The notes under the pieces are model-generated. The model was not told the DNA's origin. It searched no databases and saw nothing but the letters and a program-made list of their open reading frames with translations. A stretch of DNA of 64,000 bases from Micropterix aruncella (taxonomy: Eukaryota; Arthropoda; Insecta; Lepidoptera; Micropterigidae): contig OX155957.1 in NCBI GenBank assembly GCA_944548615.1, positions 5,073,376 to 5,137,375 on the forward strand, written 5' to 3'. Positions 34,935-46,337 of the stretch are shown in pieces. Both the position numbers and the translations under genes were made by a program. How positions within the stretch are numbered: the stretch's first letter is position 1; the number at the start of each line of letters is the position of its first letter.

Positions 34935-35003
34935 AGCCAGGAATCCAACCCGGAACCTTACAACGTAAGATATGGCGGCCTAACCACTATACCACCTGGC
35001 CGT
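34935..35003 (-). repeat. tRNA-like SINE head / tRNA pseudogene
   Basis: On the minus strand: GGCCAGG at the 5' end pairs with CCTGGCT at the 3' end (one G-U), an A-box TGGTATAGTGG, and a B-box GGTTGGATTCC (one mismatch to the GGTTCGAnTCC consensus). The anticodon arm is reduced (CTTAC/GTAAG with a 3-base loop), so it is not a functional tRNA. Confidence 0.65.
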
Positions 35004-35377
35004 GTACGTTGCCGCGTACTCCATTTTATCACTTACATTGAAGACTGTTGTTAGATGCGCTGCAGTTTGCGACGTATCGGTTTCCAATGTGGCCCTTTTA
35101 ATTCGTCATCAATTTCACACTATGGTCGTCCATGGGGTTCGTTTTCATAGTCGAAATTACCAGACCAGAAGAAATTAAACCAATAACACACGGTGCGCGT
35201 TTATCGTGATGTTTGGTCCATCCACATGGGTGCTTTCTCTGCTGCGTTGTTGTCGCGATGGAAATCCCATTCGAATATAACACAAATTTTGAAAACTTCC
35301 ATGATTGCACATAAAATAATGTCAATAAATGTAAGTTCTAACTACATATAACCGGAGTTATCCAAGTTCAAAGCGAC

Positions 35378-36476
35378 TGTACGAATTATCACTTGCATTT
35401 TCTAATATGGGTGGCTGTTCGCGAGAGATCGATTCTTAGAAGCTTATATTCCTCTTTCACACGCTCGAGCCACCCCATAACAGACATAAATAACAGACAC
35501 TGAAACAAAATACGGCTCATTCAAATATTAAAATCATCCGCAAGGAAGTCCTAACTAAATACGCAGGACAAAATTCCATGAAAGGTCCTGGTAATAATAT
35601 ATCGCCGTCTTTAAGGGCCGAAGACCCCTAATTAATTATCAGCCTGTCATTTCTCGCAGTGGATATATCGAGGGTGTCGACCGATAACAAAAAATCGTAA
35701 ACGCGGCAAGCCGCTCGCGCAACCCTCTTATATTAAAACAAATGTGGTAATCTCAAAATAATCGCAATGTTTGAGGTAATTAGGAGGCTATTAATTATTC
35801 GACTGAAAGCTTGGATAAAATCAAATACTTATAATTTTGCTAGCTATTCGAAGGAATTTTAAGTACTAAATATGATGTATTGTTAATGTTTAATCTACAT
35901 ATTTTCGCTATAAACCTAATGATAATGTAGTAGTAATACATATTATAGAAAATTACCTTCAATTAAGGTGAGATTAATTTAAGTTAAAAATGTAAGCCTG
36001 ATTGAATAATATGTACTCTCGCTAAGCCACACCCCTTAACCCTCAGTAGGCCGGTCTCTTACCGCCGCCATTGCCTTTTAACCAATCACGGGTTAGAGTG
36101 GCGGGGCTTTAGCGAGGCTAGTGAACGATTTTGGAAAATCGAACAGTCACAAAAATACCGAGGTCGAGAATGAACGACCCTTAAGCGGCGGGATAATAGT
36201 TGTACATACGGCAGCCCTTGGCTGGTCTCGTACTCGCGCGCATAATTTAAGTGTATACTGTAACTCACGAGTAAATTGAGGGACAATAAACGTTCCTTTG
36301 AAATAAACTCTTTCACTGTGTGATCATCTAATAGAGTGTGAACCAGATACGGGAGACTACTCGGCGGCCAGGAAGAACGAGAGAACCCGAAGGTAAATAA
36401 CATTTACAGTCCACAAAAACCACCCTTCAGCAGTGGGAGAAACTCACAGAAAAATAACTGATGGATTTTATAACCA
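35378..36476 (+). repeat. 5' LTR, 1099 bp
   Basis: Starts TGTACGAATTATCAC, ends GGATTTTATAACCA. AATAAA motifs at about 36285 and 36302 may serve polyadenylation. The minus-strand 105-codon frame at 36086-36403 recurs in the other LTR because of identity. Confidence 0.95.
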
Positions 36477-36538
36477 TAAGTGATCCATCGCAGCCGGATG
36501 AAAAATAAAGAAAAGAACCTTGAAAAATAAATTGTACG

Positions 36539-37315
36539 ATGGAGTCGACCGCAGAAAAATCGAACGTATCGAGGCGGACCTGGTCACAAAGCAGCAGGAG
36601 GAGTGAAAGAGTTCAGGAAGTGAAAGAAGCATCAGAACAACTGAGGCGGGTCACCAGAGAACAAGCAAAGGTAGCCGCGGAAAAGAAAAAATTGGAATCA
36701 GAGGCGATAACGCAAAGGGAACAACTCCGTGCGACCGAAGAGATAGCGACGGCAAAACGCAGATCGGAGGCGGCAGGAGCGGCGGCTGCGATTCAAGTGC
36801 AACATGCAGATTTAGAAGCTGAATTGCAGATGCTAGAAGCAGACCGTCAGCACGCACTTAGAGTGTTAGACGTAGTTTCCGAAGCTTACGACTCAGAAAA
36901 AAGCGGAGAATGGGAGACAAGAAGTTACGCCGATCTTGAAGAAACAGCAGGTCGTACTACGCTGTGGGCAGAGACGCAAGCACCGCTGACTTCATATAGT
37001 GAACCCGACCAAATAAAACCACGAAATGAAGAGAGATACCGCGGCAGGAGAGAAGAAGAATCGGACGAGGCGATGCAGCACGAGGCGGGCGCGGCGGCAC
37101 CTCACGGGGCAACACATCGCGCGGCGCACGAGGGGATGCGGCTCGAGGCGGGCGCGGCGGCACCTGACGGGGCGGCGCATCGCGCAGCGGGCGGCGAAAT
37201 CGCGACCGCAGCGGACGCGGCGGCCACAGACGCCGCCGCGGCCGCTGGCTCCAGCACAGGAGACGGGTCCGATGACAGCGCGAGCAAAAAATTAATAAGC
37301 CATAGATATAAATAA
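36539..37315 (+). CDS. gag-like protein, coiled coil and Ala-rich tail
   Basis: A 258-codon ORF with ATG at 36539 and stop TAA. Residues about 20-115 are rich in Glu, Lys, Gln, Arg and Ala with heptad-like spacing and should form a long coiled coil, as in the N-terminus of BEL/Pao and some gypsy gag proteins. Residues about 175-215 contain two copies of a repeat of about 19 residues built on E-A-G-A-A-A-P and H-R-A-A. The end is Ala/Ser/Asp-rich. There is no zinc knuckle, protease or polymerase. Codons are much GC-richer than the surroundings. It may be a truncated gag that relies on proteins from a full-length relative. Family assignment is inference. Confidence 0.75.
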   Translation: MESTAEKSNVSRRTWSQSSRRSERVQEVKEASEQLRRVTREQAKVAAEKKKLESEAITQREQLRATEEIATAKRRSEAAGAAAAIQVQHADLEAELQMLEADRQHALRVLDVVSEAYDSEKSGEWETRSYADLEETAGRTTLWAETQAPLTSYSEPDQIKPRNEERYRGRREEESDEAMQHEAGAAAPHGATHRAAHEGMRLEAGAAAPDGAAHRAAGGEIATAADAAATDAAAAAGSSTGDGSDDSASKKLISHRYK

Positions 37316-37366
37316 CGTAGATTTAAGGTAAATAATTCGTAAAATAAGTTAATGGCACGTTGCCAT

Positions 37367-37377
37367 GAGCGGGGAAA
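37367..37377 (+). other. Polypurine tract
   Basis: GAGCGGGGAAA directly before the TG of the 3' LTR, the place where plus-strand DNA synthesis is primed. Confidence 0.7.
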
Positions 37378-38476
37378 TGTACGAATTATCACTTGCATTT
37401 TCTAATATGGGTGGCTGTTCGCGAGAGATCGATTCTTAGAAGCTTATATTCCTCTTTCACACGCTCGAGCCACCCCATAACAGACATAAATAACAGACAC
37501 TGAAACAAAATACGGCTCATTCAAATATTAAAATCATCCGCAAGGAAGTCCTAACTAAATACGCAGGACAAAATTCCATGAAAGGTCCTGGTAATAATAT
37601 ATCGCCGTCTTTAAGGGCCGAAGACCCCTAATTAATTATCAGCCTGTCATTTCTCGCAGTGGATATATCGAGGGTGTCGACCGATAACAAAAAATCGTAA
37701 ACGCGGCAAGCCGCTCGCGCAACCCTCTTATATTAAAACAAATGTGGTAATCTCAAAATAATCGCAATGTTTGAGGTAATTAGGAGGCTATTAATTATTC
37801 GACTGAAAGCTTGGATAAAATCAAATACTTATAATTTTGCTAGCTATTCGAAGGAATTTTAAGTACTAAATATGATGTATTGTTAATGTTTAATCTACAT
37901 ATTTTCGCTATAAACCTAATGATAATGTAGTAGTAATACATATTATAGAAAATTACCTTCAATTAAGGTGAGATTAATTTAAGTTAAAAATGTAAGCCTG
38001 ATTGAATAATATGTACTCTCGCTAAGCCACACCCCTTAACCCTCAGTAGGCCGGTCTCTTACCGCCGCCATTGCCTTTTAACCAATCACGGGTTAGAGTG
38101 GCGGGGCTTTAGCGAGGCTAGTGAACGATTTTGGAAAATCGAACAGTCACAAAAATACCGAGGTCGAGAATGAACGACCCTTAAGCGGCGGGATAATAGT
38201 TGTACATACGGCAGCCCTTGGCTGGTCTCGTACTCGCGCGCATAATTTAAGTGTATACTGTAACTCACGAGTAAATTGAGGGACAATAAACGTTCCTTTG
38301 AAATAAACTCTTTCACTGTGTGATCATCTAATAGAGTGTGAACCAGATACGGGAGACTACTCGGCGGCCAGGAAGAACGAGAGAACCCGAAGGTAAATAA
38401 CATTTACAGTCCACAAAAACCACCCTTCAGCAGTGGGAGAAACTCACAGAAAAATAACTGATGGATTTTATAACCA
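37378..38476 (+). repeat. 3' LTR, 1099 bp
   Basis: Same length and, by reading, same sequence as 35378-36476, offset by exactly 2000 bases. Followed by the second GCGAC. Confidence 0.95.
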
Positions 38477-38572
38477 GCGACCACTTTGGAAAAACTTTAT
38501 AGATAAGGACATAATAATTTAGTGAGTATCATCTCCATCATAATGTCCAATGACTTCATGGATTAGACAGAG

Positions 38573-38632
38573 GTTTTCAACCTTTTTTTACTAGCACACA
38601 TTTTCATTTTTCCGGCACACTATTTGTGTACG
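38573..38632. repeat. hAT-like end fragment
   Basis: CAGAGGTTTTCAACC followed by a T run resembles the CAGTGGTTCTCAACC terminus of hAT elements; the complement GGTTGAGAACCACTG occurs at 43524-43539. Too short to define an element. Confidence 0.4.
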
Positions 38633-38634
38633 TA

Positions 38635-38732
38635 CAGTCAAGGGCAAATCAAGTTTAAAATTTTTGTTACAAAAAAATCTTATTACAACTGCATAGAATA
38701 CCTCAATGTAAAGATTGTTGTACTCTTGACTG
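38635..38732. mobile_element. 98-bp MITE, TA flanks
   Basis: Ends CAGTCAAGGGCA and TGTACTCTTGACTG between TA dinucleotides (38633-38634, 38733-38734). Likely mariner-derived. Confidence 0.65.
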
Positions 38733-39415
38733 TACATTGTATGGGAGTTAATAGGCACTTGCTGAATTGGCCACGAAAACCCATTCTGTTCAGGGTTGGT
38801 CACACTCACGGGTCAACACCTATCCGACGGCCTCCACGCATGAAGTGCGAGCCTGGGTAGTACTCTGGCTTTATGGTCAGTTTCTGGGAATCAAATTTCT
38901 GGCGCTCCTGGACGGTCTGCGCACCGTGCGGCGTAAGCCAATCGACTGTGCTCTCTGACTAACAGTCGGGGGAGACTGGAAGCAGTACTGTTTCCTATAG
39001 AGCGGGGGTGGTTGCGGACCTTACGGCGACTGCTCTTGAAACGACCATCGGCCATCCGATCCTAGGTGAACAGCCGGGCAAAGGACGCTGTGGTCCGCGA
39101 CAGATTCGGTATACACCGTTTCACCGCTTCGCAAGGGAGAGGACCGCGCAAGCGACCTCGAACTCGCAACCAATCGAGAGACCGGAGTAATCTGGTCGCA
39201 ATTGGAAGTAAGGGCGTGAGAGTCGGCCCGCTGAGTAACATTCCTGGATATCTCACGGTTAAGGCGTTGGCCTCTTACAAGCTTGTGACGTAGCTAGATG
39301 GTGGATTGTTTTGTCCTCAAGTCTTCTGCGCTCACTCCAGGGAGATAGAACGACTAATCGTTAAAACTTCCTGAGGTAACGGGCTCGCCCGCTGTAGTCG
39401 ACAACCCAAGTTGTA
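38733..39415 (+). repeat. Family R, tandem unit 1
   Basis: Complete R unit from TGTACATTGTATGGGAG to GTAGTCGACAACCCAAG, followed by a repeat of TGTACATTGTATGGGAGCTA at 39415. Same orientation as unit 2. Confidence 0.85.
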
Positions 39416-40100
39416 CATTGTATGGGAGCTAATGGACCACTGTACATTGTATGGGAGCTAATGTTGCAGTTAGGCCACTAAGACCCAGTTGTATAGGGTC
39501 GGTAAACTCATGGGTCAACACTCTTCGGCGGCCTCCACGCAGAAGTGCGAGCCAGGGTAGGACGCTGGCCTGCAGGCGTGTCTCCCCTAGGAGTCAACCC
39601 TCGGGCGCTCCTGGACGGTTTGCGCACCGTGCGACCATTCCGACTAACAGCCGGGGGAGTCTGGAAACAGTAATGTTTCCTATAGGGTGGGGTTAGTTGT
39701 TAACCTTACGGCAACTGCTCCTGCGATCCCGGTTGAATAAGCGGAGCAAAGGATTCCGTGGTCCGCAATAGATTCGGTTGACACCGAATCACCGCTTCAT
39801 AAGAGAGAGGACCGCGCAAGCGACCTCGATCATGTAACCAGTCAGGAGGTAAAGGGTATCCTAAAGGTTAATTCCAGACGGAGATATCCTTCCAAAATGG
39901 TAGTCAGGGGCGAGGCTGCCCGCTGGTTACCATTCCCGGAGCCTCGCTGTAAGGCATTAGCCTCTGACGGGCAGGTGGCGGAGCTTGAAGGTGGACTGTT
40001 TTGTCGTAAGTCTTCGCCGCTCACCTCACGGGAGACAGAACGATAAATTTCGTTAAAACGTCCTCAGATGAGGGTTTGCCCGTTGACGTTAACAGCTCTA
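39416..40100 (+). repeat. Family R, tandem unit 2
   Basis: Opens with two copies of TGTACATTGTATGGGAGCTA (39415 and 39441) and ends at GCCCGTTGACGTTAACAGC, followed by a third TGTACATTGT at 40103. More diverged from unit 1 than recent duplicates would be. Confidence 0.83.
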
Positions 40101-40441
40101 GCTGTACATTGTTTAAAATAAAAGATGGCTTATTGTTTATTAATTTATTTGTAACATTTACTAAGCTCAGTTTGAGATTTGAGCCTGACCAAATGTACAG
40201 AGATATTCTTGGGCGAATTGTCGGCAGACGTACTCTTATCTCTTCTTTGATGGATAGAATTCGTTCGCGTTTGACACTTTTTATTTTTGCCCGTGCTGAA
40301 AATTCCTGTTCGTACAGTTACGAAGTTAAAAATGGTAAAAGAGCTGTCAGTGCTTTTTCTATGCTATTTATTTTATACGTTATTTTTTATGCTTAGAGCT
40401 TTTCTTTCTACTACACTTTTATTTATTTATTTTTAAAGCGT

Positions 40442-40505
40442 AGAGATTTCGATTGGGTAAGAGGCCCCTTCAACGAAAATTGAAGGGGCCTCAGTCGAAA
40501 TCTCT
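40442..40505. repeat. Hairpin in the 40.4-43.7 kb repeat family
   Basis: AGAGATTTCGA and AGGCCCCTTCAA pair with TTGAAGGGGCCT and TCGAAATCTCT around CGAAAA. One side carries an unpaired insert. Confidence 0.8.
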
Positions 40506-41030
40506 GAAGTCGATATTAGAAAAGCCAATGAATCGAATATCATAGAAAAGGTTACAGCGTTGACGTGTGTCAAAGCGATGTTCGGAAACATAACCAGTCC
40601 TGAAACCAGTCCGAAAACATAACAGTCCTGATGAGTATGTTGTTTCCACAGAGTTAATCTTTCAGTAAAACCTCACTTTTTATCCGAAGACCGCAGACTG
40701 CAAAGCACACCTAAAAGACACACCGCGACACACCGGTTGATTGAAACCCACTCGATTAAACACTGGTTTTGATTGAAAAATAATGAATGTATATAATATA
40801 CGTCTACAGGCAGAAAATTAAAACCAACCATACTGCTAAGATAAATATTGAAAGAGCATCTTATCTAGTCGAAATCTTTGGCGTCAATATTAGGAAAGTA
40901 TCTTACAACCTTTTCTTTCAGTATGAATTACGTATCATAGAAATGGTTGCAGCGTCGACGTTTCTCAAAGCAGTGTTCGGAAACCTGCCCTGATAAATAT
41001 GTTGTTTCCATAGAGTTATTTTTTTGGGAG
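40500..41030 (+). repeat. Degenerate repeat family, copies at 40.5-41.0, 42.55-42.82 and 43.44-43.67 kb
   Basis: Shared blocks: TTGAAAAATAATG.AT.TATGTACGTC, GAAAT.TTTGGCGT.AA.ATTAGGAAAGTAT, GAATTACGTATCAT. GGTTGAGAACCACTG at 43524 suggests a hAT-type origin. No transposase frame recognised. Confidence 0.55.
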
Positions 41031-41250
41031 TAATGCATTTCAGCAAACTCGTCTACATTGAAGATGTTTTAAAATCGCCCCTCTATATTCATCACACTAA
41101 TTCCATATCTCTAAAAATCTTTGCGCTTAGTCTATAAATAAACGAGATATAGGCGTTTAAAGAAGTGTCAAACAACTATATTTCGGTAGGATACGTTAGT
41201 TTTTTTTGTTTGTCAGAGTTAACTAAACCATTCCTGTTAATGCCGTTTTT

Positions 41251-41630
41251 AAGATGCTTTTATTAGGTCGACCTGTATGTAACTAACTATGTAATGGAAT
41301 CTAAGGTAACTAATTTAACCATCTTCCAAGGATCGTAGCGTCATGAAAATTGGCAGCTGTATGTAGTTCTGATGACAATACAATAATATGGTACTGTCGA
41401 ACTGATCTGATCATGGAGTCGGAAGATATGAACTGGAACTTCATGATGGAACATCGTATCATAGCTGTGTTTCGACTTGTTAGAAAAGTCTTTGAATGAA
41501 CTTTGACCACGATTAGGTTTCAAGGTCTGACGATGAAGTCGGAAGATAGGCACTGGCATTCCATGATGGAATATCGTATCATAGCCGTGTGTAGGTATGT
41601 GAATATCGTATCATAGCCAAAAACCGTGTT
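41251..41630. mobile_element. TIR element with AACACGCTTTT-type ends, copy 2
   Basis: Inverted relative to copy 1 at 33229. Ends are eroded (AAGATGCTTTT and AAACCGTGTT), interior GTATCATAGCTGTG subunits conserved. Confidence 0.75.
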
Positions 41631-41681
41631 TTAGTGTTTTTTTTAAACTATTAATTTATTACAATAGAATTACGATTTGTG

Positions 41682-42286
41682 TTTAAGCTATTGCATAGCT
41701 TTTATCGCGGGCTTTGGCCAGCGCGGCGACCGAATGAAGAAATTTCTTAACGAAAATTAATAATTTTAAACTGATAATAACGTCTAAAGGAGTACTGCTT
41801 ACGATTCAAAAAAAATATATGTTAAAGAAAAATATTTTCTTAATATTCTTAGCTTTGAATATTTTAGATTTTGTTTATATTACATAGTGTAATTCATTTG
41901 TGAAATTTGGTCTAACCGAACACAAAAACGACTACTACGCAAATACTATCTGGCGTATTATTATGAAACCTGCACCATTTTAAAGATAATTTAATTATCT
42001 ATCTTTTTATCTACGATTTTTTTTTTCGAATAATCCGGTTTTATTGCTTTATCGAATAAAAAATTCGTGCGCGGCGCTGTATCGGAAGACGTTTAAATTA
42101 TTCGAATCGTTTGCTACCGCAGCCGCAAATGATTCGGAATAATTTCAACGTTTTCCGATAGAGGGCAGTTATCTAATATCAGAAAAAATAAAGTAAATAA
42201 AATAAATAAATAATTATAATTGCATAAGTTGTTAAAAATGCTATGCAATAGCTTTACCGCGGCAGTCCCCTAGTGCCACACGTATT
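41682..42286. mobile_element. MITE with AAGCTATTGCATAGC ends, copy 1
   Basis: AAGCTATTGCATAGC near one end and GCTATGCAATAGCTT near the other, plus a CCGCGGCAGTCCCC extension. A second copy lies inverted at 55425-56014 and aligns over its whole length. The interior is rich in CGAATAATCCGG and ATTCGGAATAATT motifs. Confidence 0.85.
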
Positions 42287-43282
42287 TTTTTTTGAGGACC
42301 ACATTTTATGGCAATTTGACGACCATATTATGAGCATTTTACTAAAACTTGTACATAATTTATTGTAATATTAGAGCCCTGTCCACCCCAAAACGGGCTA
42401 GTCCCAGTTGGGTGACAGAATCAAATAAGCATAAGGTTTAGGTTTCGCCATTCGGTTCTTGTTTTCTCTAAATCTATCTCGATTTCTCAAAATCTGCAAA
42501 TTCAATGTTTTATGGTTTTAATACTTAAAATTAAAAAAATAAAACCATTTTACCACTGGATTAGGTACTGACTATGATTGGAAAATAATGGATTTATGTA
42601 CGTCTCCAGGCAGGAAATGCAACATCCTGTACAATGCGTGATAAAAGTGACCTGCAGCTCCTTGTATTTTAATTGCGAAATCCACCTGACTGCTGACAGA
42701 AATATGAAAGCAGCCTCTTACCCAGTTGAAATTTTTGGCGTTAACATTAGGAAAGTATGTTGTACAACCTTTTCTTCCAGTAACAGCAATGAATTACGTA
42801 TCATGGTTTTATTTTAATACTTCATAGACATATATTTGGCGGTAGGTAAAGTTAGTTTTTTTTTAATTTGACAGAGTTAGATAAACTGTATTCAAGAGAT
42901 AGAGCAAATATTTTTACATATTCGGAATCAGTGTGATAAATATAGTGTGGTGACATTGCAGATTGCATATTGGGAATTAGCAGCAAACAACGAAAATATC
43001 ACCTTACATTATGGTTAATAAACCTTGGGGAGAGAGACAGAGAAAACATTTAACACAATTTTAAAATAAATAAATATATATTTTTTTTTTTATAATCTTA
43101 TCTTTGATTACATATTTATATTTACCTTATTTAAGTACTTAATATTACTTAATTAGATTACTTAATATTAATGCTATTACTTCATATTACTTAATTTGAT
43201 TACTTAATATTACTTAATTACTTAAGCTACCTAATTTGATTCAGATTTTTTATTTTTATTTTGGAAGTTATGTAGTTTATAA

Positions 43283-43400
43283 TCATTTGTATTGGTGTTC
43301 TCCTTAGAACAGACTCTGCCTAGTTAGGAGCAACACAATCTATGTTAAGTGCTAACGGTGTAATTTTTTTGCGGACTAATAAATAAATAAATAAATAAAT
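43283..43400 (+). mobile_element. LINE 3' end with stem-loop and (AAAT)n tail
   Basis: CTCCTTAGAACAGACTCTGC then CTAGTTAGGAG forms a stem-loop, followed about 50 bp later by (AAAT)n at 43378-43400. Confidence 0.65.
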
Positions 43401-43860
43401 TGCAACACGTTCAATGTAGAAGAGTTTGCTAAACAGCATAAATTCCATTTTTTTGGTAAAACCTTTCATTTTGTCCGAAGGCACACTTTGCAGGGCACAC
43501 CTAAAGGTCACCTGCAGCCACCGGTTGAGAACCACTGGATGACGTAGAACGAATGGCTGTGATTGAAAAATAATGGATGTATGTACGTCCCCAGACAAGA
43601 AAATACAACAACCCGTACAATGCGTGATAAAAGTGACGTGCAAACCTGCCGATAAAAATGTATGCCATGCGGACCGCGATAAAACAGATCGAGAAACGTC
43701 TCCTTATAAGTAGTTGAAAGAGTCAGCAGGGAAGAGACAAACAACGTCGACCGCCGCTACTGCACGCACGCGTCCATCGCTCGATAACGCATTGATATTC
43801 TGAACGCGTCCACTCCGCGTGTGAATTTGAAATTTTCAAAACGGTGCTCGTTTCGCCAAG

Positions 43861-43896
43861 ATGGGGTTCATCCCTGAAGATCGTTCCATCACACCG
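43861..43896 (+). CDS. Candidate first coding exon, gene unknown
   Basis: ATG in a favourable context (CGCCAAGATGG) opens 12 codons, M-G-F-I-P-E-D-R-S-I-T-P, ending before GTGAGT in phase 0. The 5' flank (43740-43860) is GC-richer than the surroundings and looks unique, like a 5' untranslated region. A TATAAG lies at 43705. The next P5CS kinase exon at 58968 also starts in phase 0, so the two could join, but the acidic N-terminus does not look like a mitochondrial presequence. It could equally start another gene whose other exons I cannot see, or be chance. Confidence 0.3.
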
Positions 43897-44109
43897 GTGA
43901 GTTTAATACTTTTCAAATTTAAAACTACCGATTATTTTAATAGTTTTCTTTGATTACATTCATTAAACTCTGCGAGTATAGAGTTTTTTTTAATGCAAAT
44001 TGGCCTGATTTTGACTAATACCTCAAAAAGAAGTAAACCGATTTATTTATTATTTTAGTTATTTACAAAGAAAAGACATGGATATGCAGATTGTTGTATA
44101 CAGAATCGT

Positions 44110-44240
44110 TACACACAAAGATTAATCATTTATTAGTTTTAGGTTAAGGTCAGCTGTAGGATATTGCTTTTAGGCAATTAGCTCGCGTTTGAGGTTAATC
44201 AAATAAAGTGTTTTATTATTAATATGACTTGTATTAATAA
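44110..44240 (+). mobile_element. LINE 3'-UTR fragment
   Basis: ATTGCTTTTAGGCAATTAGCTCGCG and AATAAAGTGTTTTATTATTA are the plus-strand form of the 3' end seen at 32025-32120 (-). Confidence 0.6.
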
Positions 44241-44479
44241 TAATGGTAGGTAACCGATAAATATAGCTCTATCCATATAATTCACCCAAAGAGACGCGGA
44301 ATCGCACAACTAAGTAAGTAGACCTAGAAAGTCTATATCTGGCCTTGCTGTATGTTATTTTATGTTTGGCTGTAGCGTGAACTGACGCATTTGATTTAAA
44401 TATCAAATAATTTTATAAATCTAACAAAACGATCGGTGACTCCCATATGTGCTTTTGGGCAAACTGAAAGTAAAAAAAA

Positions 44480-44840
44480 GTATAAAAAATATATATTTAT
44501 TTAAAACAAATTAAACTTTAAAAATATATTCGGTGTAATATAATATTACATTATAGAAATAACGTTTAGAAATATAGAAATAAAGAGAGAAGTATAGAAA
44601 TAAAGTTTAAAATATATCATTATATCAATATACAATATATCAATATATCGATATACAATAAGCCTCATAACTGTATTCATATATCTCCCATATATATTAT
44701 ATCTCATTTAATTTAATAAATATTTTTTGTTAATACATATCATAATAATAAATATATATATATACATATATACTATAATAGTTATACAATATACACTTGT
44801 AGGATTTCCCAAGATTAAATAAATTACCTATACACCCGGC
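44480..44840. other. AT-rich low-complexity DNA
   Basis: Long run of ATATA-rich sequence with short internal repeats (ATATCAATATA). No gene. Confidence 0.7.
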
Positions 44841-45052
44841 AGATGAACGCACTACTAAATATCACCTCAATACAGGCTCTGCCTAGTGAGGTGAAAAAAT
44901 CCCGCCGAAGCCGCACCTTTAGTAAATTTCCAGGGTTCACATTTTGTATGTACGACTAAATCATGTAAAATATACTATAGAAAATTTAATCATGTAATAC
45001 TAGGGATAAATAAAATAAATAAAAATAAATAAATAAATAAATAAACATATAG
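44841..45052 (+). mobile_element. LINE 3' end with stem-loop and (AAAT)n tail
   Basis: CACCTCAATACAGGCTC then TGCCTAGTGAGGTG is a clean stem-loop; (AAAT)n tail at 45006-45048. Confidence 0.7.
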
Positions 45053-45949
45053 AAATAAAGTTTACAATATATAAAATAAATTTAAATCGGCAAATAGGTA
45101 ATAATATATTTTTATGTTTAATTATATTTAACATTAGTATTTCTTATAATCGATGGGAATATAAATATGCTACGAAATAAACACTCGGGAGCAATGAATC
45201 CGTGTCACCAAAATAAAACCCAAATATTTCGAAAACTAAGGACGCTAGCGTATTGAAATAAATATAATTTTATTTAATACTAATATAATAAAATTGATAA
45301 ACTTCTTGGTTGCCGTAAAGTAACGGTATCAAATAGGCCAAAAACAAAAAAGGTGATTGACTTTTTTTTTGCTATTGTTTCTGTTTTGCCACAAAAAAAT
45401 AGAAAGCGTTCCTGTTATACAATATTTATTAGCAATGTGGTAATTATTGATAAGCTTCTTATTTTCTGATATATTAAGGTTTGTGTTGATGACCCGGGTT
45501 CAATGATATGCGATCTTCGACAACTTTTGCATTTTTTTTTACGTGAAAATGACTATAAAAGCAAGACCATATTTACGATAAATAAATAAATATTCACAAA
45601 CGTCTATCTTTCTTAACGGCGAACGAATACATGGAGAAGAAAAATAATAAATTTGAAATTACGCGAATGAAAATTGGTACCACATCTTGGAGATCCTTAA
45701 AGTATTGAACTAGCACCGCAAGCCTTCTATAAAATAACCAAGCTGGAACCAGAAAGCTGAAACCATTGCTATGTCTTCCCCTTCTTGTTGTATGGCACTG
45801 AATCGTGGACATTCAGACAGACTATGTGTTAAAATATATCGTGGGTTGATAGAGTTCGAAACGACACTGCGCCTGCTAGACATCAAATTAAACCAGTAGT
45901 AATGAATATAATCTTTATAATGTCTGTGACTGCAATATTTCGAAATTAA
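45053..45949. other. No gene seen
   Basis: AT-rich; the 72-codon minus frame at 45594-45812 has no recognisable motif. Confidence 0.5.
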
Positions 45950-46110
45950 AGTACGACTAGCGCACCCCGTTGTGGACCAATATCATATACAATCTTTTCA
46001 ACTCTTGCCATGACCGAATAATGCCTGCATGCCAAATTTTAGCTCAATCGGATGTTGCGTTTGGGCGCCTTTGCTAGGAATACACACACACACACAGTCA
46101 TACACAGGGT
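45950..46110 (+). repeat. Interspersed repeat with (AC)n run
   Basis: TTTTCAACTCTTGCCATGACCG and TTTTAGCTCAATCGGATG lead to (AC)n at 46081-46096; relative of 31230-31440. Confidence 0.55.
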
Positions 46111-46337
46111 CTTGTACCCAGAAACTCGAGCATCGTAGATACATAATGCATGGTGTAAATTTAAAAACAAACAACTTACATATATGTATATTTAGAAGCG
46201 AATTGATGTGTGAAGTGTGAAGCGATGCGAGAGCTCTTAAAGTATGATATACTACACACCTAAAAACATACAATCCTTAAATCAGCCACAATTTACAAAC
46301 GAATTCAAAAATTATTAATAAATAAATATTATAAATG

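Larger units (their letters stand above)
35373..38481 (+). mobile_element. Young gag-only LTR retrotransposon
   Basis: LTRs 35378-36476 and 37378-38476, both 1099 bp, TG...CA, with a GCGAC target duplication at 35373-35377 and 38477-38481. I found no difference between the LTRs on reading. The 901-bp interior holds one gag-like ORF (36539-37315) and no pol. A purine-rich AGCGGGGAAA precedes the right LTR and serves as the polypurine tract, fixing plus orientation. The primer site after the left LTR (AAGTGATCCATCGCAGCC) matches no tRNA I can name. Confidence 0.95.

Noticed and set aside
34935..35003. Functional tRNA gene
   Set aside because: Acceptor stem and boxes are recognisable, but D-stem pairing fails and the anticodon arm has only a 3-base loop; a SINE head or pseudogene fits better.
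36086..36403. 105-codon minus-strand frame repeated at 38086-38403
   Set aside because: Again an LTR duplicate; no motif, and antisense to the element.
46029..46220. Frame through an (AC)n run
   Set aside because: Thr-His-Thr repeats come from the microsatellite; the region is an interspersed repeat.
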